Source: Priapulus caudatus (Eukaryota; Priapulida; Priapulimorpha; Priapulimorphida; Priapulidae). From it: a stretch of DNA of 25,775 bases. Position numbers and translations under genes: made by a program. The stretch covers positions 79,870 through 105,644 of the forward strand of contig NW_014577627.1 in the NCBI RefSeq assembly GCF_000485595.1, given 5' to 3'. Under the pieces are notes generated by a model. The model saw only the letters and a program-made list of their open reading frames with translations, made no database searches and was not told where the DNA came from. Positions 1-8,775 of this stretch are shown here, piece after piece; position 1 is the stretch's first letter; each line of letters opens with the position of its first letter.

Positions 1-120
1 GAGAGAGAGGGAATGTGTATGTGTGTGTGTATGCGTGAGAGAGAGAGAGCGTGAGAGAGAGAGAGAGCTAGCTAGAGGTGTGTGAAAGAGAGAGCGTGAG
101 AGAGAGAGAGAGCGAAAGAG
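1..120. repeat. GA-rich microsatellite at the window edge
   Basis: Imperfect (GA)n interrupted by GTGTGT and GAGCGTGA units. It is low-complexity sequence with no coding signal, and it is compositionally like the longer GA tract at 19697-19940. Confidence 0.9.
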
Positions 121-704
121 GACGAATGAAAAGATAAACGGAAGCAGTGCATATATTGTATATTTTCGGCGATCAGCAGAGCGTCCCGTTGCGCAATCAT
201 GCGTGTACGCGAGTCGCGCGATCACTGTGTGAGTGGTTGTCCGGATGCGTAGCCTGGAGGCTAGGCGACCGGTTCCGGACGCGTAGCCACTGCGTTAATA
301 TTAATAATAGTAATACTACTACTAGTAGTAGTAATAGGATGAATGTCAGGTGAGGTACTTCTTCCCTGGCATCTGGCGTAAAATATAATTTATAATCAAA
401 CTGAAACTTTTAACTGAAACTGAAACTTTTAAATTGCAGGGAGCTTTTACTCTCCATTACTACTGTGCATGGCATTACTCTAGAAGAATATCTTTACTTT
501 ACTTTAAGAATGTGTGTTCCTGGACGTAGTGCTGCTATAGTGGTGACTAGGTCCTAGTGTACGTGGTACTCCTGCAACTGCAAGAAAAGGAACAACGGGC
601 CGCCGAAGGCCAAGCCTAGTTTAACACCACAGATTAGTCAAAGCATCACCATCAGTTATAGTGGTACTGGTATTGATTTATTAGCAGTATTTCCTCTCTT
701 GCAG
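121..704 (+). other. Upstream region of the cyclophilin gene; leader exon unresolved
   Basis: The first clear cyclophilin codon is at 705, directly after a good 3' splice site (TTCCTCTCTTGCAG), so a signal-peptide exon should lie upstream. One possible path is ATG at 339, a strong donor CAG|GTGAGG at 350 and an acceptor ending at 439; that 90-bp intron keeps frame. The continuing frame (start MNVRELLLSITT) reaches TAG at 555-557. A donor GTGACT at 543 would leave in phase 0 before that stop. The product has only a weak hydrophobic stretch and no lysine-rich leader end, so I do not call it. Also present is a perfect 20-bp palindrome of TACTAC/GTAGTA at 314-333. Confidence 0.3.
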
Positions 705-827
705 GTATATTTCGATATCAAAATAGGAGAGAATGAGGCTGGCCGGATTGTAATTGGTCTATTTGGTAAGACCGTTCCGAAGACGGTCAAGAATTTCATG
801 GAGCTTGCTAAGAGACATGAAACAAAA
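705..827 (+). CDS. PPIB: Cyclophilin exon A (VYFDI...HETK)
   Basis: Acceptor AG at 703-704 after a pyrimidine tract; donor AAA|GTAAGT at 828. 41 codons, phase 0 at both ends. It encodes the first beta strands and the [14 protein letters not shown] helix. Confidence 0.9.
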
Positions 828-3800
828 GTAAGTGTAGTTATTAGTAGTATAATGAGAAATATGATCCAGAGAAATGCATTTCTATACAAGGTCTGACTGT
901 AGGCCTATAGGTGCGGGCGGAGCTACGTCACAGATCAGTAGTCACGTGACCACCAGCAGAACGCCGGTGAAAACAACACGATCGCGTCACTGGCGCACAT
1001 AGGATTACTGCATAGCGATACGAATTATCCGTCACTTGGTTTGGAAGTTTTAATAAGTTTTTTTCATGAAATTTCTTCAAATAGTAATATGCCTTACGAG
1101 TATATAGATAGCCTTTCTGTAGCTATAATTATGACATTATGTAAGATACATATGCACTGCAAATATAAAATATTTTAAGCTATTCTTATTTGTTTGCTTT
1201 GCATTAGTTGAATAAAACGCACACGCACACGCACACGCACAAGTACACACAGTGACACACGCACACGCACTCGCACACACAGTGACACTCACACGCACAC
1301 ACAAACACGCACGCACGCACAGGCACGCACGCACAGGCACACGCACACGCAGTGACACACTCGGACGCACACGCACACTCAAACATGCACGCACACGCAC
1401 ACGCACTCACATGCACACGCACACGCACACGTACACACAGTGACACACTCACACAAACACGCACGTACGCACACGCACTCGCACACACATGACACGCACG
1501 CACGCACGCATGCACGCACGCACACGCAGTTATAAAATAGTAGTTACCTGTCACGAAATGATCAGAACAAATAGTGGAGAATTTTGACGGACTCCAGTGC
1601 GTACCATTTACATTTACTCATTTACTCATTTACATTTAAGTGGCAGTCAGCCACGTATGACTTATCACGCCTCTCTGGACTCTTATGTCATTTTGGCAGC
1701 TCAAAAAATATCTTTTCTTATCTGTGCAATATATATGTAGCCTGTCAGATCAAAACATGCCGTAGGACTTCAATGTTCATTCTGAGTTATAGGTGATTTT
1801 TCACCTAAAAGTAGTAAAAAGCCGATTTTGTTTTGTTTTAAATACTTTTAGTAGTTATTCATGTTTGATGTTACATCAATAAAACTGGCAAAAATTCATG
1901 TGTCTAGCTCAATGGGAAGATATTTTTTCAGATTTTTGTCCAAATGAAGGCCAAATAAAAACAAACTTTAACTTTATGACCTAATTACTCTGAACTTTGT
2001 TTCTACTACTACTACTAACTACTCAAATGCTCATAACTTCCGAACCATGTTCTTGGTGTAACAAAATAACCAGAATTGAAAGGTCTTTCTGATAAAACTA
2101 CTAACTCATAATGTCCGAATTGAGTCCTACGTCATGTTTTGATCTGACAGGCTACATATGATTGTGACAACCTACTACTACACAAGTTTTCGGCATATAT
2201 ACAAGGAAATTAATATGCTTTAGGTTTGCAAATCGGGTATTGCGTGTGTAAGCTCACGGAGACAGGCTGTTGTTTTCACCGGCACAGCTGGTTGCTAGGT
2301 TAAGAAAGTCCTGGATGTGGCAAAGTTTCCGGCTGTCCGCCCGCACCTATATTGTGATATGCTTGCATCTAGCAAATGTGTGCTATTTCCATGCCACAAT
2401 GGTTACAAAAACCTACAGGCTTCTAAAGCGATTGCATGCCTAAGCTACATGATTTATCAAAATTGACATTTATGACACTAGTCGATATTAGATTACTATA
2501 TGCTGTCTTTAATTAAGCAGCAAAGAATCGTGTTTCACAGATTGAAAGTGTAAGACTGATTAAGTAACCAAAACATTTTTCAGGAGGGTTCGGATGGTAA
2601 GCTTGTTGGATATAAGGGCAGCCAATTTCATCGTGTTATCAAAGACTTCATGCTACAGGGAGGAGACTTTACCAAAGGAGACGGAACTGGAGGTAGGTTT
2701 CATAAGACCAACGTATTAGCCAGCGAGCCGTGCAGCCGTGATTTGCACGGTCAGTTTTGAAACTGCACGGCCCAAAAAATAAAAAAATAAAAAAATGAAA
2801 AAAATAAAAAAAATTCCGTGGGAGGCCCCCTGTACCCCCCAATGAGACGGGGAGGATCCCCTCTCATACTCCCCCCCCCCGTGAATGCCTACGGCGGTCT
2901 TGGCTGAGACACAAAAATTGCATTCCCAAATATCTTTTCTGCACTCCCACAATACTCATCCCTGCATAAGACATAGTAACAGTATTTGTTGCAACACTAA
3001 TTACCGTTCGATGCAGCTTGAAACACTTATGGCAATGCTCCAGTAATGCATTATCTTGATTTAATATCCGTAAATCGTTTTATTAATGGCATTCTAAAAT
3101 ATTTGCTGACCCATAAAGGATCATTGATTGTGTTATTTAATTAACATCACTAACTGTCTAAAACTTAATGTGCCCTAATATAGTATACTATACTATACTA
3201 TACATTTGTGGAAATATATTTATAAAATTGTTCGACAGGTGAGAGCATTTACGGAGCTCGATTCGATGATGAGAATTTCAAGCTGAAGCATTACGGCTCG
3301 GGCTGGCTATCAATGGCCAATGCTGGCAAAAACACTAACGGTTCCCAGTTCTTTATCACAACGAAGAAGACTCCGTGGCTGGATGGCAAACATGTTGTGT
3401 TTGGCAAAATTCTCGAGGGCATGGTAAGTGTTGAATTTGAGTGCAATGCTGTTGGTGGTATTTGGAATGAATTGTTATTAGGCTTGCAGCTGATGTGTGA
3501 GAAACATTGTAGATTATCCACACCAACAACATTGTTCGAATGCTTGTGGTTAGAGTAGAAGTTTATACTAAATTGGGTCTTGTTAGCTTATCTGAAATAA
3601 TCATAATATGATAATAATGTAAATATAAGTTTATAGTTCTTTTATTGCTATGAAAAAGAGCTTATATGAAATTGTACTTTCTACTAGCAGGCATTGAAAT
3701 ACTATGATTTCATGACCCTCGGGAGGAGGGCAAAAACCATGCCAGTTCATGCATTAGTTTAAATCATTACAATGAGCTATTTGCTAAATTCATATTGACT

Positions 3801-3954
3801 GGTTTCCATTTTATTTCAGAGTATTGTACGGAAAATTGAAAACTCAGAAAAAGGAGCAAGTGACCGTCCAAAACAGCCAGTCGTCATTGCAGACAGTGGT
3901 GTCCTGGAAGTCACTGAGCCATTTAGTGTAGAAAAAGCAGATGCAGAAGAGTAA
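705..3954 (+). CDS. PPIB: Cyclophilin B-type peptidyl-prolyl cis-trans isomerase (4 coding exons seen, 5' exon missing)
   Basis: Coding exons are 705-827, 2584-2692, 3239-3423 and 3820-3954 (stop TAA 3952-3954). All have GT/AG borders and consistent phases (0, 1, 0), giving 183 codons. The protein opens VYFDIKIG and carries [58 protein letters not shown] and [16 protein letters not shown]. The active-site residues of the family (Arg and Phe/Met/Gln of the FHR...FMLQ block, Phe of FFITT, Trp and His of WLDGKH) are all present. Overall the closest match is the secretory-pathway B/C type, which catalyses prolyl isomerisation of client proteins in the ER. That location is inferred because the signal peptide is not seen. 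The C-terminus ends VEKADAEE, acidic, with no KDEL. An insertion after NFMELA ([17 protein letters not shown]) is about 8 residues longer than in typical CypB and spans the first intron. An alternative is PPIC or another secreted cyclophilin. Confidence 0.93.
1217..1529. repeat. CA/CACG microsatellite inside the outer element
   Basis: About 310 bp of CACACG/CACGCA units. The long open frames on both strands here are repeat artefacts (Cys-Val-Arg or Thr-His runs). Confidence 0.95.
1736..2156. mobile_element. Nested MITE with long inverted repeats, probable TA target site
   Basis: The left end begins TGTAGCCTGTCAGATCAAAA (1736) and the right end is its reverse complement, finishing at 2156. 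Near-perfect arms run about 36 bp and weaker similarity extends to about 55 bp (to 1791 and back to 2103). TA dinucleotides flank both ends (1734-1735, 2157-2158), as expected for a Tc1/mariner-type target site. The 310-bp interior is AT-rich with no frame. It lies wholly inside the 906-2351 element, so it inserted later. Confidence 0.8.
2584..2692 (+). CDS. PPIB: Cyclophilin exon B (loop insertion plus FHRVIKDF active site)
   Basis: Acceptor TTTTTCAG, donor GAG|GTAGGT at 2693. 109 bp, entering in phase 0 and leaving in phase 1. It encodes [14 protein letters not shown], then the catalytic block [15 protein letters not shown] and GDGTGG. Confidence 0.92.
2727..2880. repeat. Hairpin, A-rich stretch and poly-C run in the third intron segment
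   Basis: GCCGTGCAG (2727-2735) pairs with CTGCACGGC (2763-2771). An A-rich stretch with AAAAAT units follows, then a C-rich segment ending in a run of about ten C (to 2880). This is probably an old repeat insertion; no family recognised. Confidence 0.5.
3239..3423 (+). CDS. PPIB: Cyclophilin exon C (core beta barrel, WLDGKH)
   Basis: Acceptor TTCGACAG, donor ATG|GTAAGT at 3424. 185 bp, completing the split Gly codon of exon B and ending in phase 0. It encodes [19 protein letters not shown], the [18 protein letters not shown] block and [16 protein letters not shown]. Confidence 0.93.
3820..3954 (+). CDS. PPIB: Cyclophilin last coding exon
   Basis: Acceptor TTTTATTTCAG. It encodes [12 protein letters not shown], then [12 protein letters not shown], then the acidic tail EKADAEE and TAA. 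The PVVIADSG strand is the usual C-terminal strand of secreted cyclophilins. Confidence 0.92.
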   Translation, partial: SIVRKIENSEKGASDRPKQPVVIADSGVLEVTEPFSVEKADAEE

Positions 3955-4199
3955 ATACATGAGCACTATTTTTTCTACTAAGTACAAATTATTCTTGGTC
4001 TTTTTTAAATTAAATATGGTATACCCACTGGTCAGCACTGTGTCGGTGTCCATAGCTAAAGCACAGGGTTAAAACGGTCGCTTATTGATGGTAAATGCAG
4101 GGAGTTCTAATCTATCATGCATTGCAGATCTAATGTGCTTATTACAGAATATGTGATGTAATTGTGAAGACATTAAGATTTGAAGATTGAGGTTAACCA

Positions 4200-4205
4200 A
4201 ATAAA
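4200..4205 (+). promoter_or_regulatory. Candidate polyadenylation signal AATAAA of the cyclophilin gene
   Basis: First plus-strand AATAAA after the stop codon, implying a 3' UTR of about 260 nt. A second AATAAA at 4445-4450 could serve a longer transcript. Confidence 0.5.
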
Positions 4206-4611
4206 TTTTTATGGCTTTCATTTAAAAAACAATGTAACTGCATTAGGTGGATATTAGGATAAAACTTGCTATACTGCTACTACAAGCAAGATAAACCGGT
4301 AAAATTATAAATCTGTGAGTAAATTTCTTGCTAAAAAACTGTTTATTGATTGCTGTGATAATATTTTCACATTTATAGCTATATTGCTGCATTTGAGTAC
4401 GGTAGGTTGTTTTTAAATAGTGTTGATTAAGAATTTGTTTGTATAATAAAATATATAACAGGTATAAACCGTTGTGATAAAGGTGACGAATCAGTACTTT
4501 GTCACAGTTTTTAATATCTGGCTAACGAACATGGAAAAGTCAGGGCGGGGGCCTGGGTCATCTACCAACCTGGATAGGCAGCTTGCTACCAATCAGCATA
4601 TTCCACGTCTC

Positions 4612-4623
4612 GCCATCTAGTGG
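4612..4623 (-). promoter_or_regulatory. CTCF-like core motif 1
   Basis: On the minus strand this reads CCACTAGATGGC, a full match to the CTCF core CCASYAGRKGGC. It lies in a 19-bp inverted repeat (CTCGCCA/TGGCGAG arms, 4610-4628). Function is inferred from the motif only. Confidence 0.4.
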
Positions 4624-4751
4624 CGAGTAATGACAGCTATATGAAGAGTATATTGTAGGGCAAGATTATTCTATATACCTCACTCGCTTTTATACCTTTA
4701 TGCTGGCGTGTCTTCGTATTAGGTTATACCCTTGGTAAGATTTGATCTCCT

Positions 4752-4763
4752 GCCACCTGCTGG
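4752..4763 (-). promoter_or_regulatory. CTCF-like core motif 2
   Basis: On the minus strand this reads CCAGCAGGTGGC followed by AG, again a full match to the CTCF core, in the same orientation as the motif 140 bp to the left. Both lie between the cyclophilin 3' end and the SLC22 gene. Confidence 0.4.
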
Positions 4764-5682
4764 AAATAGCCCAACATTTCTAAGTTGTTTAATCCTCTTC
4801 AAAATTGCATATAAATGTTTTGCTTAACTCAAAGAGAAAACTGCAATAGAATTCAGTCCCTTTTATTGATGAGAACTATGTTCACACATTTTTTCACACC
4901 CTTTAACCATTTTTATAGCAAATAAATATTTGCTTCTGATGTACTATCGTCGATTTTTTTTACACTGTTTTGATACAGGTCCCAGTGGGCAATTGACAGT
5001 CGACAACACGTCATCAAAGTGATCAGAAGGGACTTGTAATTGCATTCCTATTTTTAGCTCATCTGACGAAGTCAGATGCAGCTTGTAGAATCGCATGAGC
5101 GTGCGTCCGTTCGGTCGTCCATCAACAGTTGGGCACAAATCTTAACCGCTCGACGTACGGTCATGATATTCGGGACGTCGGGGGGGGGGGATCGTGAAAA
5201 GGACTCGGGATGACAAATTTGGGGGTCAAGGGTCAAAAGTCAATGATGTGTAAACGGAGGGGGAATATTTCCCCCTTAACTTAAGGTATAGGAGGAAATA
5301 CGGAATTGCGGCACAAATCTGAACGGCTCGACCTGTGCTCTTAATATTCGGTGTATACTGTGGTGGGCAGGAAACCCATCACCAGTGCGAAATTGGTGGT
5401 CACAGGTCAAAGGGCAGTGGGGGAAAGGTCAGATATCAGACATTTTCTGAGGACATGGCCTAATGGACAGTGAAAAACTTTTTTTGTTTTAGTGCTGACC
5501 TACCATTTTTATCAGTTTATTGAAAGGACCATGAAATGTGCTTTCCACTGACGTGCAAAGAGTAAGTGTCTGATAATTTTTTGACCCTCAAGAGGAGGGT
5601 TAAACATGGATTCCTCAACTGCCTCAATGACGTCACAGTGTTTTCATATTCATGGCACATCCATAATCTAGAAACCCAATAA

Positions 5683-5765
5683 GCCTGGATAGCCGAACGC
5701 GTACAGCACGGGCATCACGGCTGAAAGGTTGTTGGATCGAATCCCATTAAATAAATCATTATTCA
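5683..5765 (+). mobile_element. tRNA-derived SINE-like sequence
   Basis: GCCTGGATAGCCGAACGC (5683) resembles a tRNA 5' arm with A box. GGTTGTTGGATCGAATCCC (5728-5746) resembles the T arm with B box (GGWTCGAATCC). The spacing between them fits a tRNA. An ATTAAATAAATCATTATTC tail follows in place of a 3' acceptor stem, so it is a SINE head or tRNA fossil, not a functional tRNA gene. Confidence 0.55.
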
Positions 5766-5854
5766 TTTGACTATTTTTCTCCAATTAATGCAAATATTTA
5801 CATGATTTATTTACAACAATTTAATAACAACAATTAATAATATTATTTTTTTAA

Positions 5855-5872
5855 TAGGGTTAGGGTTAGGGT
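5855..5872. repeat. Short interstitial telomere-like repeat (TTAGGG)
   Basis: AGGGTTAGGGTTAGGGT, about three units of the metazoan telomere repeat, inside the 5056-6094 element. Confidence 0.8.
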
Positions 5873-6094
5873 CACAATGCACCATAAAACAGGAGTTTCA
5901 GGCACGAGATTTGTATCAACCAATGGGATTTGGGAGGTATGCATAATGCAGAAGGTTGCTGAAATGATGTGTACGCAACTGCGTATCTGCATATCTGCGC
6001 CTAACAAAGGTGTCACTACGCACGACTTAAATGTTACGTTTATAACCGTAGCAACAGACCTCAGATGAGCCCTGACGCTCTGCGGCTCTTGTTT

Positions 6095-8548
6095 AAATCT
6101 ACATCGACTAATATCGGTTGGCTAGGTGTGGAACCATGCTGTGGCATAGCAGCGAATCTAATGCAAGAATTCCTGGTGGTGTCTGGCGTCCGAGGGTCAA
6201 ACACAAATTGTAACACAATTTAGGGATTCCCGACACTCTGGGTCAATTTTCCAACTCTGCCCCTACCTGACCCCTATGCTAGAATACTGAGTTACAGTAT
6301 TTAGAAACCATTCGCTGCTAACCACCACCTGCAATATGCATTGTTTGCAAATTGTACGTTATTGTGTGGAGATTTTACAATAGCCTCACCAATATGCAAA
6401 TTGGTCCAATTTCCCATTGTGAATGTTTGCTCATTACTAATTGCAACGTTGTCGACACCGCAATTTCCATAGCAAGTTGGGGGAAACACTCATGTAAGTT
6501 AGTCATTAAATATTTCTGTTCGTTCAATCACTAGTATAATGTTTTGATGAAAATGTGTTCACATGATTATGTCTGGTAGAAAATCTCCAGTATTGCAAAC
6601 TTGTATTTGATGTCGATTGTTGCTGGTAGTGTGATAATGTTTGGAAGAAGAAATCTGAGTGATTAACAGCAATAGCTCAAAACCTGGTGATTAATAGCTA
6701 AAGAGTTAAACACAATAACGTGGCGACCAGTCTTGTGAGAAGACAAATAACATACAAATATGAAATAATGCTGAAAATGAATATTATAGCTGCGTTAATT
6801 ACGTATTCTCCCATGGCACCTCAAAACCCACAATTACTTCACATATCTGCCCTATTACAGGGCAATGTTTTGGCAATAAAGTTGTTGGTATATGGTATTG
6901 TAATAAATTATTGTAACCTCGATTTTTGCTGAAAACATTTTTGCTATATCATGTAGTTTTGTAAATATTGGCTCGGAACAAATTCGAAATTACCATGCCG
7001 GATATAATTATGCAACTTATAACTTTTATGGCAATAAATTCTTGACTTCCTGAAATATCCTCGTTATTATTACGTACTGCAATGGAGAACTTTGTTTCCG
7101 TATAGAAATAATGGATAAATAATGAGATATTGAATGCGGCGTTGAGTAATAGGATTTAATACATATTACCAAGAGTGTATAATAGAGATCTCTATTATCC
7201 ACTCCTGATATTACCTATTTAAACGCAAGTAACGGCTGTATAATCTTTATTCAAGCTATATGTTATATGTAAACGGACGGCTACGTAGTTGCAAGCTCCG
7301 GCGATAATATGTTACAATGTGGCTCATACAACGAATGGACATCGCTACCGATATATAATAAGTGTAAACTACTGGTAACACTTCTGCACGTTAGAACAGA
7401 ACGAGTTGGGAGTTAACGGGGAGAGGCAAGCTAAGTTATCCATAGCCATAATTATATCATAATATGATAATATTATAACCCTCTATTCTAACCCTCTATT
7501 CTAATTTTGGTGCTGTACTCCTATTATTATTTTAATTATGTGTATATTGCATAGTCTAAATCAAAGACAAAACACAAACAGTGAAACACGTTTTAACGCA
7601 GATCCGTGACTGTCCTACGTGCCAATGCAAAGGGGTTACCTGCCCCCAGCAGACTCGACCCGTCACGCAGTCCGGTTTGAAGGTAGGTTAGTTTAGCAAA
7701 GTTTACTATGCGTATTTGCCATCAGAGCTATACGCGCGTAATGCGCTTGGCATCGCTCATGTGGTTTCGCCCGTATGTATATATGCATAGGTCTGTGGTA
7801 CAACTATAGACGTGTTAACGGACATTTGTGCCGCACGAGACAACCAACCCGTACGTAATTTGATGAAACGGAATTCGTACCTGCCCAAAGACTGTTTTTG
7901 GTGAGTGCTAAATGAATATATACATAGGCAACACGGGAATGCAGGAATTAACGAGCGCATATATCCGTATGGCATTGGCGCGATATTTTTTTGGTCGTGG
8001 CGAACGTTTTCCAAGGCCAAAAATGGTCACGGTACGCTGATTTTTACATTATGACCGCCGCCGCTGCTGCTAAAAAAGTCGAGAAGAGAGAGATGTTCAC
8101 ACTTAGTTGCTATTCAGGTTTGGACGTGAAACACCGACACCTGGTGCAGACGGCTGAGGTTCATGCGGTACGTAAATATTATCTGATATTATTATAGGTG
8201 CGCGTCCGTGCATATGTGTGTGCGTGCGCGTGCGTGCGTGTGTACGTGGGTCTTGTAAACTCAAAAAGGCATCCGAGTAGATATATTGTTACTGACTATG
8301 GTATAATTTCTCGATATCGATAACACAGTTCGTATGCACGTATAAACGTATAGAAGAAGTACGCACCAGATATGAGACCTGGTGAATATTTCATCTGTAT
8401 CACGCGGAGACCGAGGCGACCCAGGTGTCACGTGTGGGTTACCTGTTTCCGCAGGTCATGTAGTTAACGGATACATTCGTGATCGCCGAATTTGGTTTGT
8501 AGTTTAGCGTAGTAAATTTCCCGAAGAATTGAACATGTTTGTTTACAG
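6095..8548. other. Intergenic region without a convincing gene
   Basis: AT-rich; open frames are all short and unlike known families. It contains an octamer ATGCAAAT (6394-6401), a 13-bp direct duplication ACCCTCTATTCTA (about 7480-7505), a 32-bp palindrome (7173-7204) and a GTGCGT microsatellite (8198-8250). Two consensus-like donors, AAG|GTAGGT at 7683 and GCG|GTACGT at 8168, could end untranslated first exons of the SLC22 gene. The only support is the donor sequences and the acceptor at 8548. Confidence 0.45.
7173..7204. repeat. 32-bp palindrome around AGATCT
   Basis: The centre ATAATAGAGATCTCTATTAT (7179-7198) is a perfect 20-bp palindrome. GAGTG and CACTC extend it to 32 bp with one mismatched pair. 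Its left half shares AGTGTATAATAG with the hairpin cluster at 15657. Confidence 0.85.
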
Positions 8549-8571
8549 GGTCACCATAAAAGCCTACCACG

Positions 8572-8775
8572 ATGCATCCCGATCAGGCAATGGAGCATCT
8601 AGGCGCCTATGGCCGCTTTCAGATGTGTGTGTTAGCATTGGGGTGTCTGATAACGTTTGCATGCGCATGGCAGTTCCTTGGAATTACATTTTTGGCTCAG
8701 GATCCAGAGCACCACTGTAGGCTTCCTGCTGGAGTCACTGAGCTGAACGGAACGATTCCGTACGAAGACGGAAAG
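8572..8775 (+). CDS. SLC22 exon 1: start, TM1, first ectodomain part
   Basis: ATG 8572-8574, 68 codons, donor AAG|GTAACC at 8776, phase 0. An acceptor TTTGTTTACAG ending at 8548 suggests an upstream untranslated exon. I chose this ATG because MHPDQAMEHLGAYGRFQ fits the family N-terminus. An out-of-frame ATG at 8534 lies in the presumed intron. Confidence 0.85.

Larger units (their letters stand above)
906..2351. mobile_element. Outer terminal-inverted-repeat element in cyclophilin intron 1
   Basis: The ends form a perfect 16-bp inverted repeat: TATAGGTGCGGGCGGA at 906-921 and its reverse complement at 2336-2351. A second inverted match, GCCGGTGAAAACAAC, lies 57 bp inside the left end (963-977) and at 2269-2283 near the right end. 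Total length is 1446 bp. No transposase frame is visible, so it looks non-autonomous. A TA or TATA target duplication is possible, because the ends themselves are TATA. It contains a CA microsatellite and a second, nested element. Confidence 0.75.
5056..6094. mobile_element. Composite repeat element (AGCTCATCTGAC ... GCTCTTGTTT)
   Basis: It begins with a hairpin CATCTGAC-GAA-GTCAGATG (5060-5078) and ends TCAGATGAGCCC...GCGGCTCTTGTTT (6061-6094). Both ends resemble, from memory, a high-copy repeat of marine invertebrate genomes. Inside, a unit beginning GGCACAAATCT and continuing to GCTCGAC occurs at 5132 and 5310, a 178-bp period. A poly-G run (5180-5190), a tRNA-like SINE and a telomere-like stretch are also inside. 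Several GACCCTC/GAGGGTC motifs (3714, 5582, 6191) may be ends of other small elements. The boundaries are approximate and no coding frame is present. Confidence 0.55.

Noticed and set aside
1137-1554. Long open frames of Cys/Val/Arg or Thr/His over the CA tract, both strands
   Set aside because: Dinucleotide repeats lack stops in several frames; the peptides are pure repeat translation.
5683-5765. Functional tRNA gene
   Set aside because: A and B boxes are present but the acceptor stem does not pair and an AT-rich tail follows, as in a SINE.
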